This document shows, piece after piece, positions 1 through 10,212 of a DNA stretch of 64,000 bases. Source of the DNA: Turritopsis dohrnii (taxonomy: Eukaryota; Cnidaria; Hydrozoa; Anthoathecata; Oceaniidae); assembly GCA_027922465.2 (NCBI GenBank), contig BQMF02000012.1:744001-808000 (forward strand), in the 5' to 3' direction. Each line of letters begins with the position of its first letter. Position 1 is the first letter of the stretch. The notes beneath the pieces were generated by a model, which was not told the origin of the DNA, searched no databases, and saw only the letters and a list, made by a program, of their open reading frames with translations. A program made the translations under genes and the position numbers.

Positions 1-1214
1 AAATTTCTGTTTTAAATCTCTTTTACTTGATGTAAAATCAGCCATAAAAACAGTTTAGGCTTATTCATCAAGTCTTCCCCCTTCTTCTTGTAGTATTCTA
101 ACAACGGTTGGTGCTAGAAACCAAATAAGCCTTTTCTGAACTTTTATGCGCATTGTTGGTTTGGGTGGATTACTTTGCTGGGATCACCCCAAGCAAGCAG
201 GGCACCTCGATACTGGATGTCAGGGCCTAATGGGTTGGGCATAAAGACAAATTCTCGCAAATAACGAAATGGAATTTTTTTCAAATATTTTCTTAAAATA
301 GTTCATAAATCTAATTAACATGTAAACTATTCAAAGCTGCTATGTATCTGGAAACATCTTTGGCTATGTTCACACTCGCTGGTTCCATCTTACATCCAAA
401 ATAAGCGCAACTTACAATCAAAGTACTTTCCCATTTGTTTTGTTAATAATGAAATCGAGTATAAACCAAAAACAAGCAACAATAAAATTTTTAATTGGCT
501 TAAATTTTTTGTTGGACAAAAATGACGACACAGATCTTACTGATAAGGTAGACTACATTATACCATAGAACATTCAAGAACGCAGGGTGTTAGCTAGGGT
601 CCTGCAGGCGCCGCTCTTTACCAATCCAAAAAACTAATAAGTTTCCCAATTCAGTCCAGCAATAAATTTATGAAAAGTTAGTAAATAAGCTTGCTGTTAA
701 AATAAATGATTTGATTCTGTTTTGAAACATCGGCTAAAACTCATGACTAACATGCATTTCCACTTCATTAAAAAAATGTTCGTTGTAGTTATAGTCTAAC
801 GGTCTCAATTGAGAATTTTTAGCTAATGCCCTGGAACGATATATTTATGATTTTCAGAATATTTTACATTTGTTTAACAATAGCTTCATTGAGCGCAATT
901 TTTTTAACAGTATTTCTTAAATGTGCCTTTTGGACAAATAATTCCTACGCTTATCAGTCGGCTGTTTTTTTCCTAAGCAAGGTTGATCATAATACTTAAA
1001 GAAGTCATCTATCTCGGAGTTTTCTATTACCATATACTACAAATTCATGAAAAAGTTGAGTCATTTCCTTCAAAGTGCATCTTCACTTACCCCTTGTAGG
1101 GTGGTCTTCTTTTCTATGATGCACATGGTGTCCCAGTCATATTTTTGTTGAAGTGGTCTTAGTTGCTCAGTGCCAATAAAAGCAATTTTAATTTTAATCC
1201 TATAGAACAAAATC
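1..1214. other. AT-rich stretch without a recognisable gene
   Basis: No ORF with coding character, no tRNA-like structure and no clear repeat boundary was seen. The stretch ends at the target duplication of the next element. Confidence 0.5.
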
Positions 1215-1220
1215 GACAAC

Positions 1221-3006
1221 CAGGCCTCGAAATCCGGCGCAAGTACGCGAGTATTGCTTGTGCTGGTACTCGCGTAACTGTAACTATCGAGAGTACTTTT
1301 TTAATCGCGAGTAATATGTAACAAAGATATTTTTTCAACAGACTATCTTTCTCTGGTGTTAGTGTTATGAATGGAAAACATAAATTCAGACAAAAAAGTT
1401 CTTGTGATCTGAGTAGTTTTATATAAATCTTCCATTAAATAGAATGATTAATAGGAGCTCTGTGTTGGGGAGTGAGTTCCACAATAATGCGTGAATACGT
1501 TAACAAGAAAAAAGATTGATCTTCTTTTACGAATGTATCATGACAAAAGATTGTGGCCACTAGACAACACCTGAGTTCGAAAACGTTAAAATCAATTTTA
1601 ATGAATGAATGCGTAATTTCCTTTCCTTCATTTTCGAAACAGATTCTCTACCAACATGAAAAAGAAATTTCACCATTCATTTTCAATACGCTCTGATAAA
1701 CGAGAATCCTTAATTGCGAAAGTCGCAGAAAAATTCATCGACGGAGATGGAAGTAGCAATAAAGGATTGAGTAAACGGCTACACAAAAGACTTTCTCTCT
1801 GAATATCCAATATCAGGGACAATTTGATAGCGTTTGAACGCTATGGGCGCCCAAAAAATTACGCCCAAAAAAACTTTTTAAATACTAAGAAAGTACTTCC
1901 TTTTCACACGGAGACTGCTGCACTGTATATGCAAATGATGTAACTTCATTATAGCAATAATATTCTTTCCTTAAACAGTATGCTAAAGCTGTCTTATTAA
2001 CCAGTTGAGGCATGCGACTCAGTCTTGTCATTATGAGGCTCGTGATCCGCGCTAGCGCTCGCTATAACGCGCCTTGAGTTATTTAGTTAAGACATGATTT
2101 TAATCGCACCTCTAGATACTGTTTAAAAACATGCGGAACGTTGGTGCTCAATTGACAACAAATCACTGAGATATATTAAGTGATTTTTCGTTGTTGCTAG
2201 GGAGAACGACCACCGTACTAAGGTGATTTTGTTCTTTGCTCACCTAACGAAAGAATATGAAAACATAAGTGGTACCAGTAGGACTCGTTTTCGTGTTATT
2301 CAATGAAATTAAAAAGCATCTTAGTTTCCAGCTCCCTTTAAAATATGATTTATCTTGACTAACGATTGCAGACACGATGTTCCCCAGTGAAAATGTTTCT
2401 GATTGGTCAATATTTCTGTACTCGTCAGCGAATTTCGCCGGAATAAACTTGCTCGATATGAAGAAGTGAAGAAAATTTGAGTGCCGCTTATGTGGACACC
2501 GTCTTGCAATCAGTTGCTACGTTGAGTCAAAATAGAGCGGGTGTCACTAAACTAAGAAAACGCTATCCCCAAAAAATCTCTGGATATGTCACTGAATATG
2601 TGAAGGTGACTCTCCGTCGCCTTTCAGTTTCAGGAAAGGAAAATATTCATTTAAAAACTATTCAAATACTTCGATCTCCATTGTTAGTGCACGTGTGCAA
2701 TGTATTGATTTTATTCAAACAAGACAAAAGTGTGCACAACAGAATCGTAAATGAATGACAAAAGATATTTTTTTCTTCCTTTTCGTAGTGTTGTAGACAT
2801 GACGTAATTCTATTGCATAACACTGAAAAAATGTGCCACAAAGTAGTGTCTCTCCATCCTAAATACAAAAGAATTGTATATGCTGCAAAGTTTGTACTCG
2901 CGTGAAAGAAGATTATGCAAGTATTTCCCTACACAGTGTACTCGCGATGAATTTACGACAGGAGTACAATTACACTAGCGCAACATTAAACAGATTTTGA
3001 GGCCTG
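1221..3006. mobile_element. Non-autonomous hAT-like element, CAGGCCTC termini, 6-bp duplication
   Basis: The element begins CAGGCCTCGAAATC and ends GATTTTGAGGCCTG, a 14-bp terminal inverted repeat with one mismatch. It is flanked by the direct repeat GACAAC at 1215-1220 and 3007-3012, which I read as a target-site duplication. Subterminal copies of TACTCGCG lie near both ends (about 1267 and 2895-2950), as is common for transposase-binding subterminal repeats. No transposase ORF is visible inside, so the copy is non-autonomous. CAGG termini suit hAT-type elements, but a 6-bp duplication is not the classical 8 bp. The superfamily label is inference. Confidence 0.72.
2135..2340 (-). repeat. Dispersed repeat X, inverted copy
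   Basis: Reads on the minus strand as a diverged copy of the segment at 3410-3620: both contain 'AAAGGGAGCTGGA', 'GGTGGTC(G/A)TTCTCCCTAGCA' and 'TTGAGCAC'. This copy lies inside the hAT-like element at 1221-3006 and its partner lies outside, so the inverted pair is two independent copies and not the ends of one element. Confidence 0.6.
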
Positions 3007-3409
3007 GACAACGGTATACGGAGTTTGGGCACCTCAATTTGAGCACCCAAGTTCGATACTAATTGTGCAAACATTAACTACAGAAATACTTTAGAATGCT
3101 TCTTTTGCTTATTTCTTAATAATCTAATGAAAACATAAAAGGCCATTCTCTCTGAAAACGTTAATATTCCTCATTCAGTGTTGATTTGTTTTCATTAACC
3201 ATAACGAAAAATACTAAGATGTTCCAAAGCATGATCTTAACAAAAATACATGCCGGGAATCCCTTTATTCTCCACCGCTATCAGGTCTTGTCATGAGATG
3301 TTTGCAATCAGCCAACAATGTGCAACCACAGCCGAAAAAAATTGTTATTTTAACTTACGCAAGTTTCTGTTCGTGGAAATCCGGTTAAGCTTTCACTGTG
3401 TTATTGTAA

Positions 3410-3620
3410 AGGGAGCTGGATTTCAATTTCAATGAATAGTGCAAAAACGAGCTTTGCTGGTACAACTTCCGTTTTCATTTTCTTTCCTCAGGTGAACAAA
3501 TGAATTCGTATAACGAAGGAAATTTCAAAATTACCTTAGCAACGGTGGTCATTCTCCCTAGCAACAGCGAAGAATTGCTTAAAAAACCTTAGTTATCCTT
3601 CGTTGTCGATTGAGCACGAA
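3410..3620 (+). repeat. Dispersed repeat X, direct copy
   Basis: Partner of 2135-2340 in opposite orientation, roughly three-quarters identical by eye. It directly precedes the next CAGGCCT-ended element. Its origin is unknown and no ORF is conserved between the two copies. Confidence 0.6.
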
Positions 3621-4499
3621 AACTAATCTAATACAGGCCTGGTCGTAAGAGGTGTGCGATCACACGCCTGCCTTGTAATGACAAGTGTAATAACAAATGT
3701 TTATTTGAAAGTCAACAAAAATCTGGCCTAAAATGTTGAAAGTTTTGCTTCCGAAATTGTTTGTGTGCTTCAATTAAATTTTACAATAACGGAACGAAAC
3801 TTTGCTACCATTGCAGTAGAGGTCTCCGATCACTTTGAAAGACGGCAGTGGTTTTGAATTAAAAATCAGTGCTCACAAATTTTCTTCATTTGTTAGTAGA
3901 AAAGAAGTCTACTCGGCGAAATCCGCTGAGGAATGAAGGAGCTTCGTGCACGTGATTTTTTTATGTATTTTTTAATTGTATCATGTAGTTTTCTTATTCT
4001 TTTTAACGTTCTTTTAAGTTACAAAAGTATGCACCAGGTTGCAGTTTTGAAAAAATCTTTTACTTAAAAAAATAGCCATTGACTAGTTAATGGAACGGAA
4101 ACATCTTTAATTTAATTCAAAAACCATTTGAACTTCAAATCAAAACGATGGAGAGTAATACAAATTTTTATTATTATTATTATCAGGTTTTATTTTTCTT
4201 CTTTATTAAGTTTTGAATAAATTTTATTTACCGTCAAAGTAATCTTTACAGCTAACATTTTACGTTCCAAATATTCGAAAACATTGTCTTGTTTTTTAAA
4301 TTCATTCTCTGTGAAAATTTCCTTATTTTTACATATATGCCACATTTCAATTTGACTTGATTATCATACAGAATGAAGATCATTGATCTTAACTGGAAAA
4401 AATTGGTTGCACATCTGTCAAAAATTTACACGAGCGCACACCATAACTGATATCGTCAATTAAGGCGTGCGATGACCATACGCATAGTTGGAAGGGGGT

Positions 4500-4632
4500 T
4501 CCGGTGCCCCCCCCAGAAATTTGCTGCCCCCCCTACATTGGAGTGCCCCCCCTAATTTTGAAATAAGTTTTTGCCCCCCCCCCCCCCCCCCCCACGTGTT
4601 AAATGCCCCCCCTGAAAATCACTTTTGTCAGT

Positions 4633-4663
<31 letters not shown>
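4500..4663. repeat. Poly-C tracts (G-runs on the minus strand)
   Basis: Repeated runs of 6 to more than 20 cytosines separated by short AT-containing spacers such as 'AGAAATTTG' and 'CTACATTGGAG'. The minus strand is therefore a series of long G-runs able in principle to form quadruplexes. The proline-rich translation of this stretch is an artefact of the C-runs. Run lengths in an assembly of such sequence are unreliable. Confidence 0.85.
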
Positions 4664-4664
<1 letters not shown>

Positions 4665-5170
4665 GAAAAAGTTACGAAACTCATTTTTCTCAAATAGTGA
4701 TAATTTTGACCGCTTTGGTGTATCTAACTGATATCACACTACACAGATCAACTGACTGGCAAATCTTATTCATTCACATTAGTAAGTAAATGAGGGGAAT
4801 TCTGAGATTTATTAAGAAATTGAAGCAAAGACAGACATTCAACAAACGGGATCTGATATGTGGGATGATAAGAAATGTAGTAAAATTGAAACAAATACAA
4901 CATTATCATCATGATCATGTAAACTAGCACATCTGAATTTAAAATGTAAACAAAAATCAAGATAAACAAAAAGCAAGAAAATGTTTTTCGTTAGTGAAAA
5001 ACGTTTTGTTATTTGTTATCAAAAACCCCTGGACAGTCACGTGTAAATATGTTGAATTGTATATAGTTATAATTTCAAAATGAGAATTGTCAATTTCAAA
5101 AATGAGAATAGTTGAAATTTCAAATTACAATACTACTGAAAAATTTATTTTTGTGAGGTCTAACCCCATT

Positions 5171-5312
5171 TGCCCCCCCCCCCCAGAAATTTCATGCCCC
5201 CCCCCCCCCCCTACATAGGGATGCCCCCCCCAGAAATTCGAGACCGATAAATGCCCCCCCCCCCCCCCCCCCCCCCAAGAGGTCTATTTTTTGAAGTTCA
5301 TTTGCCCCCCCA
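5171..5312. repeat. Second poly-C cluster, same element
   Basis: Same character as 4500-4663, with the spacers 'AGAAATTTCATG' and 'CTACATAGGGATG' echoing those of the first cluster. This suggests both arose by duplication of a C-rich unit inside the transposon. Confidence 0.8.
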
Positions 5313-5363
5313 GCTACCAACTATGATACGTCTGCTAATTTTCTTACGACCAGGCCTGTAATA

Positions 5364-5790
5364 TATACGTTGAGCATGTCTTAGTTCATATAAATAGTTG
5401 ATATTTTTAAAGAGTATCAGCCCCTGGACCCCCACTACTAAGGCTCTGCCCCAGACCCCCAGGTGCGATGTACACACATTCGGCATTTCAAAAAGGCCTT
5501 CACCCTTATGTTGCTATTACTACCGACGCCCAAAAGAATTTTCTGGATCAGCCCGTTTTAGATATCTTGAAGGCCGACCTTCACTTGCGTGTACATAGCG
5601 CTCTGTTGGGAAAACTTATGAGAGTGTTAAATACTTCGTTCGCAGCCTCCCCCTAACCTAAGCCGTGGCCCTCCTCCAGAAAGCAGATGCCAACTGAGTG
5701 AAGCTAGCCATGTAAAACAATACCAAACAAAGGATAGGGTATCGTTGAATGAATGTGTTCATCAGAATCTGTTCAACACTTTTAAATGTG
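5364..5790. other. Intergenic; carries a copy of a dispersed repeat
   Basis: No gene is supported. About 5645-5725 is, in reverse complement, a clear relative of 61935-62010 (shared 'GGCTAGC(C/T)TCACTCAGTTG' and 'CATCTGCTTTC'). A 62-codon reading frame at 5468-5656 looks moderately coding-like but matches no family I know and has no splice context. Confidence 0.4.
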
Positions 5791-5799
5791 AGACACTTG

Positions 5800-6121
5800 G
5801 GTGCTATTTCCTTTTCGCACCCCCCACTCTCCGTCCAGGGTCAGGGTTAGGGTCAGGGTTAGGGTCAGGGTTAGGATTAGGGTTATTTTTATCTCCATGA
5901 TGAAGAGCCAACTAGTAAAAAATGTAGAGATGTCATTATTTTACTATTTCAGTCTTTTTTTTTTTATCATTTGAACACGGGGGGATGTAGAGAGATGTCA
6001 TTATTTTACTATTTCGTTTATATTTCATAGGCCAAGATTCACAATATATAACTAATAATATATTTGAACAAGTCATTCTTCAAAAAAATATGGCAGGGGG
6101 GTGCGAAAAGGAAATAGCGCC
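5800..6121. mobile_element. 322-bp MITE with 26-bp TIRs and a 9-bp target duplication
   Basis: The left terminus starts GGTGCTATTTCCTTTTCGCA and continues into C6. The right terminus is its reverse complement over 26 bp with one mismatch (T/C at position 3). AGACACTTG is repeated directly at 5791-5799 and 6122-6130. The interior contains telomere-like repeats and two copies of 'GTAGAGATGTCATTATTTTA' with some variation. A 9-bp duplication would suit Mutator-type transposition, but the termini match nothing I recognise. Confidence 0.8.
5835..5885 (+). repeat. Interstitial telomere-like repeats
   Basis: Alternating TCAGGG and TTAGGG units, ending in TTAGGATTAGGGTTA. They lie inside the 322-bp element at 5800-6121, so they travel with that element and do not mark a fused chromosome end. 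Confidence 0.8.
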
Positions 6122-6565
6122 AGACACTTGATTGCCAAAAAACGTTCACTTTGGAAGAACGCAAACTATATGTTTACCACGTAAATCTAACTTCAATTCT
6201 ATTGAGTCTTAACCAGTGTTCAAGTATCAATTAAATTATGCAATATAAATTAAATTATGGAGTCCAAAAGTGCAATAGAGCCTAACTATTGAAGGGCCCA
6301 AGAATTAATATAAAGTTATCACCCAGAAAGCAGTGAAAACTACATAATTTTCAAGAGCAATATCAAATGATAGAATACCGTTTTGTTCGCGTATATCATT
6401 TCCTGATGTCCTTTCACCTCCAACAACAAGTGAAGCCATAACAAAAACTTTCTTCTGTGATGAAACCCAAAACTGTTTGCTCCCACTTCGGTTGTTTTCA
6501 GTTTATTCGCTGCTACCCTGTGAACATTCCAGAAGCATGTGCACTTTTTGGTATATATTTTACAG

Positions 6566-6769
6566 AACAAAAATGGCACATCGGAGAAAATTGTTTACAG
6601 CAAGCGTTTTGATGGTAATTTTGCAGATGGAGAGTGTTTTGAAGTGAAACTGAAATTGGGAAGTAAGAAAAAAATTGATGCAACTACAGTGGAAATAAGG
6701 ACTCCATCATGTTATGTTATATTTGGGTTGGTGGATCATACACACATATTTACTAGCAGTTTTATTTAA
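6566..6769 (+). other. Possible orphan exon
   Basis: After an acceptor-like TATATATTTTACAG the frame is open for 67 codons, with high Lys/Glu/Asp content and non-repetitive composition (it includes 'KIVYSKRFDGNFADGECF' and 'EVKLKLGSKKKIDATTVEI'). It ends at a TAA at 6767-6769 and no convincing donor was found. It could be the end of a gene, an extracellular exon of the membrane protein at 10.2 kb, or chance. I do not recognise the sequence. Confidence 0.25.
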
Positions 6770-9700
6770 TCGGTTTCAATACAGGTAATGAATAATCATA
6801 ATACAGACTCTCTGATCATCACAACCTACTATAATCTACTATTTTAGAAATGATACTTTATCTGGGGATTAATATAATAAATTCAAGGATAATTATGGAT
6901 AACTATCATTTAAATGGATCACCATATGTTCACGAAAATGTCAAAGAAGAGCAATATCACTCACTGTTGCCGTTTCTAGTATGAGATGATGAAGACTTTT
7001 TGTAATTTTTCCTATTTTCTAATAAACACCGCTTTTCAAGATGCGACATTTAATAGAAGGAGGCGTTTATTAGAGGGAGGCGTTTATTAGAGGGCTGCGT
7101 TTACTACAAACATTCGGATATAAGTGCGGCGTTTAATAGAGGGCGGCATTTATCAGAGGGCGGCATTTATTAGAGGAAAACGGGTTGGTTAATTTTTTTG
7201 GATAGTGTAGACACCTGTGTTGGATCAGTCAGTATTTTTCCACTTTTTTATCCATAACTAATATATTCAAACTGATCCATTTAAATGGGTAATGTATTCC
7301 AAGCTTTAGATGAATCATGCACTTGCTTAATAAACAAAGTATACTGTTCTGTTGGAAAATTCCTCTCAGCACATTGTCAGCACAAATATTGTGTTAATAG
7401 AAGGATTATTTTCATGGTGATACACTGTGCAATCATCAGAAAATGAATCAGTTAAAAGTAAGAAGTAAGAAATAAACTGCACTATCCACAAGCACATAAA
7501 AAGTTACAAAAAGGAGTAGAGCTACTATTTCATGTTTTCTATATATATATATGAGTTTTAGGAACATTTAAATTATCTTTTCTTGAATAGTAAGTATGTC
7601 TGTTGTTCAGTTCATTAAAAAGTTTAGGGAAAGGGTAACAGAAACAGAAAGAGTTTAGTTGTTAGAATATATTTGCCTTCTTTGGAACATCTTCACTAAT
7701 ATATTTCAAAAACAAAATCTTGAATCATGAATTCAGATAATAGAAATCACCTGGAAAATTGATTTTTGATTTCTGATCCTAGGTAATAATTGATATAGGC
7801 TCAACATGACACCTAATTCTGCCTTACCCACCTTGTACAAGTTTGCTTCTCAGCCAACTCATAGCACAGTCATAGCCTTTGGTTTTCATTCATAAATGTT
7901 TATGCTATTTGATTATTTTTATTAGATTTTTAGGTTTTATGTTTAGTCTGATTTTAACCTGCCAAGCTGTGGTTTTTCCAGTCCTAATTATACTGGGTAT
8001 CGGAAATTCATTTTCACTGCCTTGATTAACCTTTAGTCTTTAACTCTGTCGCAATTTTAATTAAAAAATTTATTTATTTTTTTTTTTTTTTTTACTTCCT
8101 TTTTCTACTTCCTGAATAGCCATTGCATTAACAATGATAACACTCACTTCATATGTTCCACACAGATGGAATGTTCAGCTAATATGATACTTAAATCACC
8201 TATATACAGCAAAACTAATTATGAGTATAGATTATCAATATATATTCAAGAAGCAACCACTCATGCTTTATAGTTTTGATATTCTTCCACAATTTTATTT
8301 GAAGTTTTTATTTCTTCATCTGTATAAACAGTGTAAACAATAGTCAGGAGTAGATTCCTATTAAGGAAAAATCAAATCATTATTTTAAAAATTTTATAAA
8401 TGTTGTGACCATTATGCTCTTTTTCAAATTCCACCATTTCCGGAGCTTGGATAGGAGTGTTTGTTGATTTGTCGATTTTTGTTTCGAAATCTTGGTTTTC
8501 ATCCAGTACATCTTCATCATTGTTTTCGGAAAATATCGCCTTCAATCACCTTTGTTTGATGATGGCTTCGCTTATGCATCTTGTAGCTGCACCATAATGT
8601 TGTTGATATGCGTAGTTTTCTATTGTATATTTCAAAGTAAATTGCTCGACTACAGGACCTTGAATACACAAACGTTATTTTTTCCAATTGGGACCATCAA
8701 TACTCTCATTCAAAAAAAGAGTGATACTGATCTTGCCTCAAGTCTGAAATTGTGTAAAATGTTGTTACCTAAAACTAATACTTTTCATCAATAACCTTTC
8801 TATTTGTGATGAAAATGAAATAACACTATCACCACATAATAACATTGTAATAACTTAATATTGTATTTAATTGATTAACTTATAAGTAATGGTCAAAATG
8901 TTGGTCAGAGGTTGCAATCAGTTGTGGTCTTGAAGGAGAAGACCTTTAAAAATAATGAAAGTCAGTTCTTAAATTTTTGAAAAATCATTTTTCGTTCCTG
9001 AGATTTTTCCATTTAAAGGGATTTAAATCAGCCATTGTTGTAAAGCAGTAAAGGAACTTGTTGCTTTTGTTTCTCTGGCTTGCTTCCAGTTTTTGCTGGA
9101 CATCATTGAAAATGAAATAGTGACTGAAGTAAGGTGTGGGATGTTAATTCATAGCTTTCTTAATTAGCTTACTCAGCAAAAAATAATTAAAAAAAAAATT
9201 GTTTTTGATGTGATAGTCTTCTACTTTTATTTTGTTGAATTAACTTTCTCTAAAATGTTTTCTTATTTTTGTTGTCATTTTGAAACTCAATTCTAGAAAA
9301 TATATTTTTGCCTCGGCCAGAACTCTCTTTTTTACCTCCGAAACACTACAACAGAGAGTATTCAGGGCTACTTTCTCATAACTGGTGAATTATGGGAAAG
9401 GTGCATTCTATGTACTGATATAAAATAATAGCGTGTGTTTTGAAACTGATTAATGACTATGGTTGTAATCATTTTACCACATGCATCAATCTAAGTACAT
9501 TATTGTTACTTGTCCCATAAAAGTGTCATTTATGTAACATGTTTTTGGAGACCATGTTTTTTACATCTCCTATTAGTCTGTTTCACAACATCACAGAAAC
9601 TTTTTGTTTTTTTATGTTTTAACAAAATTTTCAGGAAACCATTAAGAAGGAAATATTAGTATTATAGACAAACCTTTGATTCACTTTTTTCACACAGATA

Positions 9701-10212
9701 GGTAGTGTACTTAATTGTTTACATACATAATCCAGATATGAACATACAAGTTTTAGTAAGGTCTTTGTGTGCACGTATCATGAAATATGTTGGCTGTACA
9801 ACAATTTCATTGGAGATATTTCATTTTGTTTTGAATGGCCATCAATATCGAATGATTAATATGTTCAGGTGTTTGGTTTGAACCATTTTGTACTTCTTAA
9901 ATTTGTTAATATGTTAATTAGATTTTTTGTATGAAGTCGCTTTTTCTTTCATTTTTGATTCTAGGAATTCTTTGTTATTTTTTACAAAGGTTTGTCTCAT
10001 TCTTCTTCGCTTGTGGCGAGTAAAAGTATAAACTAATCATATCAAACTCAATGAAAAAGTTTTGAGGAGAGAGTTTAGGTGTGTCTTGGATATTTCTTTT
10101 ATCAATCTTTATAAACAGTGGAACTTTACGGTTTTCTGCAATCCCATAATTCAATATAAATATTTTTTCTTTTAGTTCTAAGTGAATGTAATCAATATGT
10201 TTTTATTGAAAA
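6770..10212. other. Intergenic region upstream of the adaptor gene
   Basis: Apart from the tandem motif at 7028-7180 I see only AT-rich sequence. A 100-codon plus-strand frame at 8492-8794 and a roughly 50-codon acidic minus-strand frame around 8370-8530 overlap each other, lack good splice context and are not supported as genes. A pyrimidine-rich acceptor (TTTTTTCTTTTAG) ends at 10175 and probably opens the 5' UTR part of the next gene's first coding exon. Confidence 0.45.
7028..7180 (+). repeat. Degenerate GGCGGCGTTTATTAGAG tandem motif
   Basis: About seven imperfect copies of a roughly 20-nt unit, GG(C/A)GGC(A/G)TTTATTAGAG. Related blocks occur at about 20565-20612 and, in GC-richer form, at 38125-38270. 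It is a dispersed non-coding repeat of unknown class. Confidence 0.65.

Larger units (their letters stand above)
3634..5358. mobile_element. Non-autonomous hAT-like element, CAGGCCTGG termini, 5-bp duplication
   Basis: The left end reads CAGGCCTGGTCGTAAGA and the right end is its exact reverse complement (17 bp). TAATA is duplicated at 3629-3633 and 5359-5363. The interior holds no transposase-like ORF; it is AT-rich except for two clusters of long poly-C tracts. The CAGGCCT start is shared with 1221-3006 and 60104-60946, so the three probably belong to one superfamily. Confidence 0.75.

Noticed and set aside
2135..3620. A single foldback element spanning the hAT-like boundary
   Set aside because: Its left arm is inside and its right arm outside the element at 1221-3006, which has an exact 6-bp duplication. 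Two independent copies of one repeat explain it better.
4488..4697. Proline-rich ORF
   Set aside because: The translation is produced by poly-C tracts within a non-coding transposon.
8370..8794. Possible exons on both strands
   Set aside because: The plus and minus frames overlap, are of low complexity, and lack paired splice sites. Neither could be extended.
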